This document shows, one piece after another, positions 1 to 6,098 of a DNA stretch of 7,840 bases (within the stretch, counting starts at the first letter, position 1; every line of letters starts with the position of its first letter). Source of the stretch: Acidobacteriota bacterium. GTDB lineage: Bacteria > Acidobacteriota > Terriglobia > Acidiferrales > UBA7541. Where the stretch lies: contig QHYF01000084.1 of the NCBI GenBank assembly GCA_003224075.1, positions 1-7,840 on the forward strand, written 5' to 3'. A program made the translations under genes and the position numbers. The notes beneath the pieces are model-generated. The model saw only the letters and a list, made by a program, of their open reading frames with translations. It had not been told where the DNA came from and did not search any database.

Positions 1-399
1 CGCGAACGCGGCTTCCCGAACACCCTCGAAGTGTCCGCACTCCCGGAAAAAAGCGGTACATCCTCTGGGTTCACGGCGGAAGGGACAGTGCTGCACGACG
101 GCTCGCCACGCTTGCTCCAGATCGAAGGCATACCGCTGGAGGCGCAGCTCGAAGGGACGATCCTCTATTTGCGCAACCGCGACGAGCCTGGCGTCATCGG
201 CCAAATTGGAAGCACTCTCGGAAAACTCGGAGTCAATATCGCTACGTTCGCGCTCGGCCGCCGAGAAGCCCAGCGCGGGGCTGACGCCGTCTCTCTTGTC
301 CGAGTAGACGGGGAAGTGCCGCCTTCGATTCTGGAGCCGATTCGGGCCATACCGGCCATTACCGAGGCGAAGCTCCTCCATCTGCCTGTCCTGAATTGA
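1..399 (+). CDS. serA: D-3-phosphoglycerate dehydrogenase, C-terminal part (5' end outside window)
   Basis: Phosphoglycerate dehydrogenase oxidises 3-phosphoglycerate to 3-phosphohydroxypyruvate in the cytosol, the first committed step of serine synthesis. Frame 1 is open from the first base to TGA at 397-399, giving 132 visible residues, so the gene begins before the window. Residues 1 to about 52 match the end of the intervening (ASB) domain of the long-type enzyme, including an R-L-L-Q-I-E-G-I-P-L-E-A stretch. Residues about 53-131 form an ACT domain: strand T-I-L-Y-L-R-N-R, then DEPGVIGQIGSTLGKLGVNIA, with Asn79 at the conserved serine-binding position of SerA ACT domains. In the long-type family the ACT domain mediates serine feedback or allosteric assembly. 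The in-frame GTG at 31 lies inside the domain and is not a start. No strong terminator follows the stop. Family identity is confident; the catalytic Rossmann part is not visible here. Confidence 0.9.
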   Translation, partial: RERGFPNTLEVSALPEKSGTSSGFTAEGTVLHDGSPRLLQIEGIPLEAQLEGTILYLRNRDEPGVIGQIGSTLGKLGVNIATFALGRREAQRGADAVSLVRVDGEVPPSILEPIRAIPAITEAKLLHLPVLN

Positions 400-457
400 A
401 GTCATCGGGAGCTCAGGGGCGGGCGCCCCGAATTTCAAGTCATGGTTATATTCTAAC

Positions 458-471
458 GTGGGGTACCCCAC
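458..471. repeat. Perfect 14-bp palindrome GTGGGGTACCCCAC followed by a C tract
   Basis: GTGGGGTACCCCAC reads identically on both strands and runs straight into a run of C (through 477). The symmetry could be a dimeric regulator site or part of a dispersed palindromic element. I associate GGGGTACCCC-type intergenic palindromes with acidobacterial genomes, but this is recollection and cannot be verified here. It lies about 415 bp upstream of the candidate receptor promoter and about 60 bp after the serA stop, so a role for either gene is uncertain. Confidence 0.55.
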
Positions 472-484
472 CCCCCCATTCTAG

Positions 485-638
485 ACAAAGAGTCCGTAAT
501 TACATGATTATAAACCAGTTATGCTTCGTCCTCGTTGCAAGAAGGAAACAAAGAGTCCATAAGTGCTTGATTCTAAAGGGTTCGAAATGCGCTGAACGGC
601 GCACAACGCAAAAGAGCGGGCAATTCCATGAAAATAAA
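485..638 (+). repeat. Three diverged 30-bp direct repeats at 61-63 bp period
   Basis: Units are 485-514, 548-577 and 609-638. Units 1 and 2 agree at 25 of 30 positions and units 1 and 3 at 21 of 30. Each has AAAGAG at the third base of the unit and, exactly 11 bases after the start of AAAGAG, an AAKT-NNMWTGA-like core ending in A/T-rich TAAA. Starts are 63 and 61 bp apart, so intervening segments are 33 and 31 bp and unrelated to each other. A weaker core (AAGTCATGGTT at 437-447) sits one period upstream, 61 bp before the first core, but lacks AAAGAG. The period is close to six helical turns, which would put the units on one face of the DNA. The role is unknown: a phased protein-binding array, a decayed dispersed repeat, or a degenerate CRISPR-like remnant are all possible. 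No cas gene is in the window. Confidence 0.6.
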
Positions 639-885
639 AGTGTTAGAGCGAAAAATCAACCAAAATTACAGCTCAGGAATCTCTGAGAGGGCAGGACATC
701 AATCCGTAAACCGACCTGGAAGGAATTATACACGAATACCCACGAAGGTCAAGGGAAAACAAGCGGAATGAGGGGACAGAGGCCAACGGCCACACGCCAA
801 AACCGATTACAAATTTGGGAATCCGTTGGGCGAACCGAGCGTCGCACCCGTTCAGAGGGCGAAGTAACGGAGACGCAGATTCCAC

Positions 886-914
886 TTGACTTCTTACCCG
901 GACGGAACTATTTA
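886..914 (+). promoter_or_regulatory. Candidate sigma70-type promoter of the TonB-dependent receptor
   Basis: TTGACT at 886-891 is a five-of-six match to the -35 consensus. It is followed by a 17-base spacer and TATTTA at 909-914, a weaker -10 that keeps the first three consensus bases. Transcription would start near 920-922, giving a leader of about 60 nt before the ATG at 982. The ideal spacing and position support it; the poor second half of the -10 box limits confidence. Confidence 0.4.
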
Positions 915-970
915 GGCTCCATATTTGGTCGGGTTGCCTTTCCCTAGCATTCGAGTGTGCTCGTCATTTT

Positions 971-979
971 GGGAGGTGG
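971..979 (+). promoter_or_regulatory. Ribosome binding site that fixes the receptor start
   Basis: GGGAGGTGG sits two bases before ATG 982. It decides the start in favour of this ATG over the in-frame TTG at 925, which would add 19 residues ahead of a normal signal peptide. Confidence 0.7.
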
Positions 980-981
980 GT

Positions 982-3900
982 ATGAGAGCGATCAAGTTCG
1001 CCGGCTCCTGGGCCACTTTGTTTGTCTTCCTATTGCTTGCATCGGGCACCGCACGAGGTCAAGTGGGAACCGCCGCGCTGGAAGGAACGGTGACGGATCC
1101 ACAAGGTGCGGCTGCCGCAGGTGTTAAGGTCACCATCACCAACGTCGCGACCGACTTGACGCGCACCTTTCAAACAGATTCGGCGGGGCATTATGAGTTT
1201 CTTGCCCTCCCGCCGGGCACGTACAAGCTCCATTTCGAGAAGCAGGGCTTCCGCACCGCTGTGCGCGATAAACTTGATCTGCTAGTCAGCACCACGAGTC
1301 GATTGAACCTCGTACTGGAAATCGGCTCCCTCAGTCAAACAGTGCAAGTGTCCACGGAAGCCGCGCCGCTCAATACACACGATGCTAGTTTGGGAAACGT
1401 TTTGGAGAGTAGTCAGATTTCCAACATCCCCCTGGAAGCTCGCAGCATCGTGGCACTGCTCAGCCTTCAACCGGGTGCGACATTCCTTCCTACTACGGCC
1501 TCGACGCTTAACGAGATTCGCAGCGGCTCCATCAGTGGTAGCCGCAGCGACCAGTCCAACATTACCTTGGATGGCGTGGACATCAACGATCCGCAAAACC
1601 AGAGTGAGGCTTACCAAGCCGGCATTCGCGTTCCCGCCGAATCGATCGAGGAATTTCGTGTCGCCACTTCCAACTACGATGCCTCCCAGGGACGCTCCAG
1701 TGCCGGCCAGGTGGCCATGGTCACCAAGAGCGGCACAAACTCCTTCCACGGCTCGGCCTACTGGTATCACCGTAACACCGCCACTTCCACAAATGAGTAC
1801 TTCAATGAGCTCAGTGAGCTGGGGTCTGGCAAACCCAACAAGCCCCCGACTTTGAACAAGCATGTGTTCGGAGGCTCAGCGGGAGGGCCTATCCGGAAAG
1901 ATCGGCTCTTTTTCTTCGGTAACTATGAGGGCTTGCACGAATTCCATCAGGAAGTTGTCGCCCGCAGCGTGCCTTCTGCCTCGATGCGCGACGGAGTCCT
2001 CATCTACAGGTGCAGAGACGCCGCTCAGTGTCCCGCGGCCTCTGTTGCAGGTGTCAGCGGCACAACCTATCCCGTGAACGCTGGTTTTTACGGGCTCACC
2101 CCTTCTGAGTTCGCCGCAGTTGACCCCGCCGGCATCGGGCCTGACTTAGCGGCCCTGAAATACTGGAGTCAATTTCCCCTGCCAAACGATCCTGGGCGCG
2201 ACGGCAGGAACATCATGAGCTTCCGCTTTGCCGCGCCGATCAAGGAACACTTCAACATAAGCCTCGCGCGGCTCGACTACAAGCTAGACCAAGGTGGGAA
2301 GCATTCCCTGTTCTGGCGTGGAATCCTGCAGCAAGACACCACGAAGACAAGCCCGCAGTTTCCGGGGCGGCCGGCTAATCAAACGAACTTGTTTCGGCCG
2401 AAGGCCTCTGCACTGGGCTACACCGCCGCGCTTAATCCTCGCCTCGTGAACTCCTTCCGTTGGGGCTGGATACGCTTCTCCTTATTGAGTGCCGGACTAC
2501 AAAACTCCAACGTCTCGACGTTTCGCTTCCTCGATTCCCTTGAGATTCCCGCCAGTGCGGCGCAAGCGGCCTCCTCTACCCGCCTGTTCACCACCCACGA
2601 TTTTGGGGACGATATCTCCTACACGCGCGGGACACACACGTTCCAGATAGGCGGAGACGTTCGCTTCAGCCGCTTGCCGCGCTCTACGAATCAGCAGTCG
2701 TTTCACAGCGCTATCACCAACGGTTCTTGGCTGACCGGCGTAGGCCGGAAATACACGCCTGGACGCGCAACCTGTACAACCCCGGGTTGTTCGGCGGTGC
2801 CCGCCGTTAGTTCCTCAGATGGGGCAGTATGGGCAGACTCCTCGATTGATTTATGGGGAATACTCACGCAGGGCAATGCCAGGTACAACTACAAGACGAA
2901 TGGAGACATTCTGCCGAACGGTCAACCAGTGAAGCGCCGCTACGCCTCCAATGAGTACGAACTTTACTTTCAGGATGTTTGGCGGGTCAAATCCAACTTG
3001 ACCTTGACTGCTGGCGTTCGTTACAGCCTGTTCTCACCCCCCTGGGAAACAAACGGGAACCAAGTCGCTCCCACACCCAGCCTGGGTACCTACTACGACG
3101 TTCGAGCTCGCGGAATGCTGAACGGCATACCTTCGAATCAGATGCCGCGCGTCAGCTTCGACCTTGCCGGTCCGGCTAATGGCCGCAAAGGCTTCTATCC
3201 TTGGAACTACAATAATTTTGCTCCCCGTGCTGCCTTTGCCTGGACCCCCAAGTTCTCCAGTGGCATCTTGAGCCACATCACCGGGAACGGCCGCATGGTG
3301 ATCCGCGGCGGGTACTCCTTAGTTTATGATCGCATTGGGCAGGCCCTAGCCACCACGTTTGACTCCAGCGGTTCGTTCGGGATGTCCTCAAATTTGCTGA
3401 CTCCCTACGCCTCGGTGAACGAGTGCACCGCTCCCCGCTGGGCCGGATTCACTCAAGTGCCCGGTCCAGGCCCCGTGCCGAGCACGGGATGCACAAATCA
3501 AACACCTAACGTGACCCTGCTCCTTTCCGCACCTCCCGGCGGCTTTCCGGCCACCCCACAGCAGGGGCTGTTCGCGATCACCAACGCCATAGACGACACC
3601 ATACGAACCCCTTACGCCAACATGATCGATTTCGCCATCGGCCGCGAATTGCCTGGCAACCTCACCGTCGAGGCCGCCTATGTCAGGCGGCAAGGCAAGT
3701 GGCTACTCACCAAGTGGGATCTCTCCATGCCCCTTAACCTCGTTGATCCTGCCTCCAAGATGGACTATTTCGCGGCAGCTTCGAAGTTAGCGGCGTTGGC
3801 CGAGGTAGGCGATCCCACGGGGTTCAGCGCGGGAACCCCGGTGGCTAACATTCCCACGATTCCTTATTGGGAAAACATGTATCCGGGAATGATTGGCAAT

Positions 3901-4926
3901 CCGCTCTGCGACGTGCAAGGTTTAGGTGCGGCGGCCTACAACACCGCTTCCAAGGCTGTTTATGACACCTACTTGTGTTTTGCACCGGACTACACCACCG
4001 CCCTGCAGGTTCTCGACCAGGGGAACGGCCTCTGTGATTCCCTGGGCTCTTGCAGCAAGTTCGGACCTTATGCCTACTTCCAGGACCAGTTTGCGGCACT
4101 GGCAGGAGAAAGCTCAATTGGATTTTCGAACTACGACGCGCTGCAACTGACCACCCGAAAGCGCATGGGCCACGGTTTGCAATTCCAGTTTAATTACTCC
4201 CTGAGTCATTCTTTGGATCAAACTTCTGATGTCGAACGAGGCGGGAGCTTCGGATCATTTTTTGCTGGGGGTTACAGCGAGTTCGTCGTGAATTCCTGGA
4301 ACCCTAGGTCGAGTTACTCTAACTCGACTTTTGACATCCGGCATCAGTTCAATGCCAACTGGGTGTATGAGCTGCCTTTCGGCCGTGGGCGCTGGCTTGG
4401 CAGCAACAAGCCAGCTTGGGTTAATCATGTCATTGGCGGTTGGAGTTTTGCAGGACTGTGGCGCTGGACCAGTGGCCTCCCTTTCAACGTCATCAACTGC
4501 CGCTCCTGCTGGCCCACGAATTGGAACCTCCAAGGAAACGCCAGCTTGTTCGCTGGCTTGCCTGCAACAGGAACGACCCGCAATGCCGTGCAGGGCCTCC
4601 CCAGTCCGTTTGTCAATCCCGCTCAGGCACTCAAGGCGTTCCGTCGGGACCGGCCCGGGGAAGTCGGCCTCCGCAACATAATGCGCGGAGACGGTTTTTA
4701 CACAACCGATGTGGCCCTCACGAAAACTTGGCACTTCTTCGAAAGACAGTCGCTGAAGTTCAGTTGGGAAGTGTTCAATCTGACCAACACGCCGAAGTTC
4801 GATACGGGAAGCATTACGGCTTTGCCCGACATCAGCTCCAGCTTCGGCAGGTATAACTCCACTTATCCCGTGTGTGACGGCGCTGCCGGCCGATGCATGC
4901 AATTCGGTTTGCGGTTCCAGTTCTAA
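982..4926 (+). CDS. TonB-dependent receptor, Oar-like, with carboxypeptidase-regulatory-like N-terminal domain
   Basis: This is a predicted outer-membrane beta-barrel for energised uptake of a large ligand, probably a glycan or other polymer fragment; the substrate cannot be read from sequence. The product is 1314 residues. Residues 1-26 are a Sec signal peptide (MRAIKF, hydrophobic LFVFLLLASG, likely cleavage after A-R-G before Gln27). Residues about 28-115 are a carboxypeptidase-regulatory-like beta-sandwich (GTVTDPQGAAAAGVKVTITN, then YEFLALPPGTYKL near 71-83). The plug follows, with ITLDGVDIND at 194-203 and S-I-E-E-F-R-V shortly after. HVFGGSAGGPIRKDRLFFFG at 294-313 leads into the barrel. 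The chain ends in MQFGLRFQF, a terminal aromatic beta-signal suited to the BAM machinery. I see no obvious TonB box and no SusD partner gene, as is usual for acidobacterial Oar-like receptors. The sequence has fourteen cysteines, all in the receptor body, mostly in close pairs. The gene stands alone between its own promoter and terminator. Confidence 0.92.
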   Translation: MRAIKFAGSWATLFVFLLLASGTARGQVGTAALEGTVTDPQGAAAAGVKVTITNVATDLTRTFQTDSAGHYEFLALPPGTYKLHFEKQGFRTAVRDKLDLLVSTTSRLNLVLEIGSLSQTVQVSTEAAPLNTHDASLGNVLESSQISNIPLEARSIVALLSLQPGATFLPTTASTLNEIRSGSISGSRSDQSNITLDGVDINDPQNQSEAYQAGIRVPAESIEEFRVATSNYDASQGRSSAGQVAMVTKSGTNSFHGSAYWYHRNTATSTNEYFNELSELGSGKPNKPPTLNKHVFGGSAGGPIRKDRLFFFGNYEGLHEFHQEVVARSVPSASMRDGVLIYRCRDAAQCPAASVAGVSGTTYPVNAGFYGLTPSEFAAVDPAGIGPDLAALKYWSQFPLPNDPGRDGRNIMSFRFAAPIKEHFNISLARLDYKLDQGGKHSLFWRGILQQDTTKTSPQFPGRPANQTNLFRPKASALGYTAALNPRLVNSFRWGWIRFSLLSAGLQNSNVSTFRFLDSLEIPASAAQAASSTRLFTTHDFGDDISYTRGTHTFQIGGDVRFSRLPRSTNQQSFHSAITNGSWLTGVGRKYTPGRATCTTPGCSAVPAVSSSDGAVWADSSIDLWGILTQGNARYNYKTNGDILPNGQPVKRRYASNEYELYFQDVWRVKSNLTLTAGVRYSLFSPPWETNGNQVAPTPSLGTYYDVRARGMLNGIPSNQMPRVSFDLAGPANGRKGFYPWNYNNFAPRAAFAWTPKFSSGILSHITGNGRMVIRGGYSLVYDRIGQALATTFDSSGSFGMSSNLLTPYASVNECTAPRWAGFTQVPGPGPVPSTGCTNQTPNVTLLLSAPPGGFPATPQQGLFAITNAIDDTIRTPYANMIDFAIGRELPGNLTVEAAYVRRQGKWLLTKWDLSMPLNLVDPASKMDYFAAASKLAALAEVGDPTGFSAGTPVANIPTIPYWENMYPGMIGNPLCDVQGLGAAAYNTASKAVYDTYLCFAPDYTTALQVLDQGNGLCDSLGSCSKFGPYAYFQDQFAALAGESSIGFSNYDALQLTTRKRMGHGLQFQFNYSLSHSLDQTSDVERGGSFGSFFAGGYSEFVVNSWNPRSSYSNSTFDIRHQFNANWVYELPFGRGRWLGSNKPAWVNHVIGGWSFAGLWRWTSGLPFNVINCRSCWPTNWNLQGNASLFAGLPATGTTRNAVQGLPSPFVNPAQALKAFRRDRPGEVGLRNIMRGDGFYTTDVALTKTWHFFERQSLKFSWEVFNLTNTPKFDTGSITALPDISSSFGRYNSTYPVCDGAAGRCMQFGLRFQF

Positions 4927-4948
4927 TTTGCGTCAACCTGCTCGAAAT

Positions 4949-4987
4949 GCCGCCGGGACGCGTGAACGCCCCGGCGGTGTTGTTTTT
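4949..4987 (+). terminator. Intrinsic terminator of the receptor gene
   Basis: CCGCCGGG at 4950-4957 pairs perfectly with CCCGGCGG at 4970-4977, with a possible G-U closing pair outside (4949-4978), and two further G-C pairs inside after one mismatch. The stem is followed by TGTTGTTTTT. It begins 23 bases after the receptor stop and has no T run on the opposite strand, so it acts on plus-strand transcripts. Confidence 0.85.
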
Positions 4988-5069
4988 CGCTAAAATGCGT
5001 CGCGATTTTTCAGCGCTTCAACAGTCACGGCGCGCGGTACTCGTTCTGACAATCTGACTCTTGGCACAG

Positions 5070-5100
5070 CCGGGGCACGAGCGATCGTGTCCCGGTTTCT
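5070..5100 (+). terminator. Orphan terminator-like hairpin with GCGA (GNRA) tetraloop
   Basis: CCGGGGCACGA at 5070-5080 pairs with TCGTGTCCCGG at 5085-5095 over 11 base pairs including one G-U, closed by the tetraloop GCGA, and is followed by TTTCTTCT. No gene ends just upstream: the receptor already has its own terminator about 90 bases earlier. The hairpin may be a backup terminator for read-through or the 3' end of a small RNA starting after 4987. A TAAAAT at 4991-4996 could be a -10 box, but I find no matching -35 element, so no small RNA is called. Confidence 0.6.
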
Positions 5101-5298
5101 TCTCCCCAGCTTCGAGGAGCCTCTTGCATCGAAGTTGCGGCCTACGAATCGACGACCGCGTGCGCCCGCATCAAGCCTTCGCCTAGCTCACTCCGCCCGA
5201 ATTCTTGGCTTAGTGGAAACGTGAATCCACAATTATCACTTGTCTGCGGATGAGGAGAGTGTCTAGCGGCAGCCTCGGAGCTGTGTTAATCTGATAGT
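5101..5298. other. Gene-free region before tRNA-Pro
   Basis: I see no gene here on either strand. CTTCGA and TCGAAG near 5110-5130 form a short inverted repeat. TGTTAATCT at 5284-5292 could be an extended -10 element for the tRNA, but it matches the hexamer at only three positions and has no -35 partner, so it is not called as a promoter. Confidence 0.5.
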
Positions 5299-5331
5299 CG
5301 CGCTTGGGGCGGGAGCATACACCCAAGCGTG
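5299..5331 (+). other. Hairpin immediately upstream of tRNA-Pro
   Basis: CGCTTGGG at 5301-5308 pairs perfectly with CCCAAGCG at 5322-5329. A G-U (5300-5330) and a C-G (5299-5331) extend it to ten pairs around a 13-base loop. It ends five bases before the first tRNA base and has no T run. If it lies in the tRNA precursor leader it could guide 5' processing. It could instead be a DNA-level site or chance; the 8-bp perfect core makes pure chance less likely. Confidence 0.45.
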
Positions 5332-5336
5332 TCGGT

Positions 5337-5414
5337 CGGGGCGTAGCGCAGCCTGGCTAGCGCGCCTGGTTCGGGACCAGGAGGTCGATGGTTCAAATCC
5401 ATTCGCCCCGACCA
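5337..5414 (+). tRNA. tRNA-Pro, anticodon CGG, with encoded CCA
   Basis: The 78-nt sequence folds into a full cloverleaf. The acceptor CGGGGCG (5337-5343) pairs with CGCCCCG (5404-5410). The D stem is GCGC/GCGC around AGCCTGGCTA. The anticodon stem CCTGG/CCAGG carries loop TTCGGGA, giving anticodon CGG, which reads the proline codon CCG. The variable region is AGGTC. The T stem GATGG/CCATT (one G-U) carries TTCAAAT. The discriminator is A, followed by genome-encoded CCA at 5412-5414. It resembles bacterial proline tRNAs of the E. coli proK type in its D-loop sequence. It appears to be a single-gene unit. No clear terminator follows. Confidence 0.97.
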
Positions 5415-5736
5415 CTCCAAATTCCTGCCTTCCATTGGTTTGCTCCGCATAGACCTGCTCGGGCCCAAAGATGAGTCGGGGTGTCTTCACCACTCCGCCG
5501 ACGCAAATCGGACCCTTCGGCGCGGAAGGCTCTCATATAGTGGAAACTGCTGCCGCTTCCTCAAGTTCAGAAACTTGTCCAGATTTGTCCATCAACGGCC
5601 CCGCGCTGTCTTCGCCGAAGCCGAGGAGAGCCGGACTACATGCTCTTCGAGTCGAACACGAGAGCTGCGAGGGCTCTTCAAGTTAGCAGTCACTTACTCG
5701 AAAGTCTTTCCTAAAACGTGCGGACAGTGAGAATCT
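5415..5736. other. Gene-free region between tRNA-Pro and the isomerase fragment
   Basis: Open frames cross this stretch, but none has a ribosome binding site or resembles a known family, and they mostly read as artefacts of GC content. I looked in all frames for the missing N-terminal two thirds of the isomerase that ends at 6075 and did not recognise it. The only structure noted is a short CTTCGCCGAAG palindrome near 5610. No copy of the tRNA 3' end is seen, so an integration attachment site is not supported. Confidence 0.5.
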
Positions 5737-6075
5737 ATGCCGACGCAGCCAGAATCGCATGACGCAATAAGCCAAAACGAGGAACAGAATTGTTTGGACC
5801 GAACCTCTCCGAAACCAAGCGGCTATCCGCAGGACTGGATTCGCACGCTGGGGAAGAGCATCGTCAAGGTCCACCTGAAGGACTTCAAGCGCAAGCAAGA
5901 TGGATACGAGTGGGTGAACCTCGGTGATGGCGACGTGGACTGGGAGGCTGTGCGTGAGGCCTTTCGTGAAATCGGCTACTCAGGGAGCGCCATTACCGAG
6001 CTCAAAGGGGGCGACGAATCCTACCTTCGCGACGTGAGCCGACGCGTGGACCGCCTGGTGCTGGGCCGGACCTGA
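5737..6075 (+). pseudogene. C-terminal fragment of a sugar phosphate isomerase/epimerase (xylose isomerase-like TIM barrel)
   Basis: The open frame from ATG 5737 encodes 112 residues. Only residues 29 onward (base 5821) look like a known family: GYPQDWIRTLGK, then IVKVHLKDF, VNLGDGDVDWEAV, FREIGYSG and AITE. These are the last strands of an AP-endonuclease-2/xylose-isomerase-like barrel of the hexulose- or pentulose-phosphate epimerase type, which normally has about 270-300 residues. His46 and Glu88 sit where metal or substrate ligands are found in the family, but the earlier ligands and most of the barrel are missing. The first 28 residues are polar, lower in GC and unlike the family. Only a weak GTGAG precedes the ATG. 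I read this as a deletion-truncated remnant. It resembles a different subfamily from the intact isomerase next door, so it is not a simple duplicate. A short expressed protein is possible but unlikely to be an active enzyme. Confidence 0.75.
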
Positions 6076-6098
6076 GAGCAGGCGAGAAGCGGCGACAT

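Larger units (their letters stand above)
400..885. other. Gene-free intergenic region, AT-richer than its flanks
   Basis: About 580 bases separate the serA stop from the receptor ATG, and I see no supportable gene in the part up to the candidate promoter. It is visibly AT-richer than the genes on both sides, especially 480-720. An open frame on the plus strand (396-686) starts at a TTG overlapping the serA stop, has no ribosome binding site, resembles no family I know, and runs through repeats spaced 63 then 61 bp apart, which would break a repeated reading frame. The region contains the palindrome at 458-471 and the repeat units at 485-638, listed separately. From 639 to 885 I see only short imperfect inverted repeats and a CACGAA-TAC-CCACGAA doublet near 733-748. 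Confidence 0.6.

Noticed and set aside
416..429. GGGGC-GGGC-GCCCC mini-hairpin after serA as a terminator
   Set aside because: The stem is only five pairs and no T run follows, so it is not supported as an intrinsic terminator.
485..638. CRISPR array
   Set aside because: The 30-bp repeat with 31-33-bp spacing looks similar, but copies differ by 17-30 percent, there are only three and no cas gene is visible. It is kept as repeats, not called as CRISPR.
396..686. Plus-strand 96-residue open frame after serA
   Set aside because: It has a TTG start overlapping the serA stop, no ribosome binding site and no family likeness, and it runs across repeats whose spacing is not a multiple of three.
925..981. 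N-terminal extension of the receptor from TTG 925
   Set aside because: It has no ribosome binding site and would put 19 residues before a normal signal peptide. ATG 982 has a strong Shine-Dalgarno.
4255..4902. Long antisense open frame (215 residues) within the receptor gene, and similar antisense frames elsewhere in it
   Set aside because: They have no family likeness and no start signals. They arise from codon bias of the GC-rich gene on the other strand.
5284..5292. Extended -10 element TGTTAATCT as the tRNA promoter
   Set aside because: Only three of six hexamer bases match, and no -35 element is at a suitable distance.
5263..5493. Minus-strand open frames over the tRNA, including one reading MDLNHRPPGPEPGALARL
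   Set aside because: They are the antisense translation of tRNA-Pro. Such peptides are a well-known annotation artefact; the cloverleaf fully explains the sequence.
5337..5736. tRNA-Pro as an attachment site of an integrated element
   Set aside because: No direct repeat of the tRNA 3' end and no integrase gene are seen in the window.
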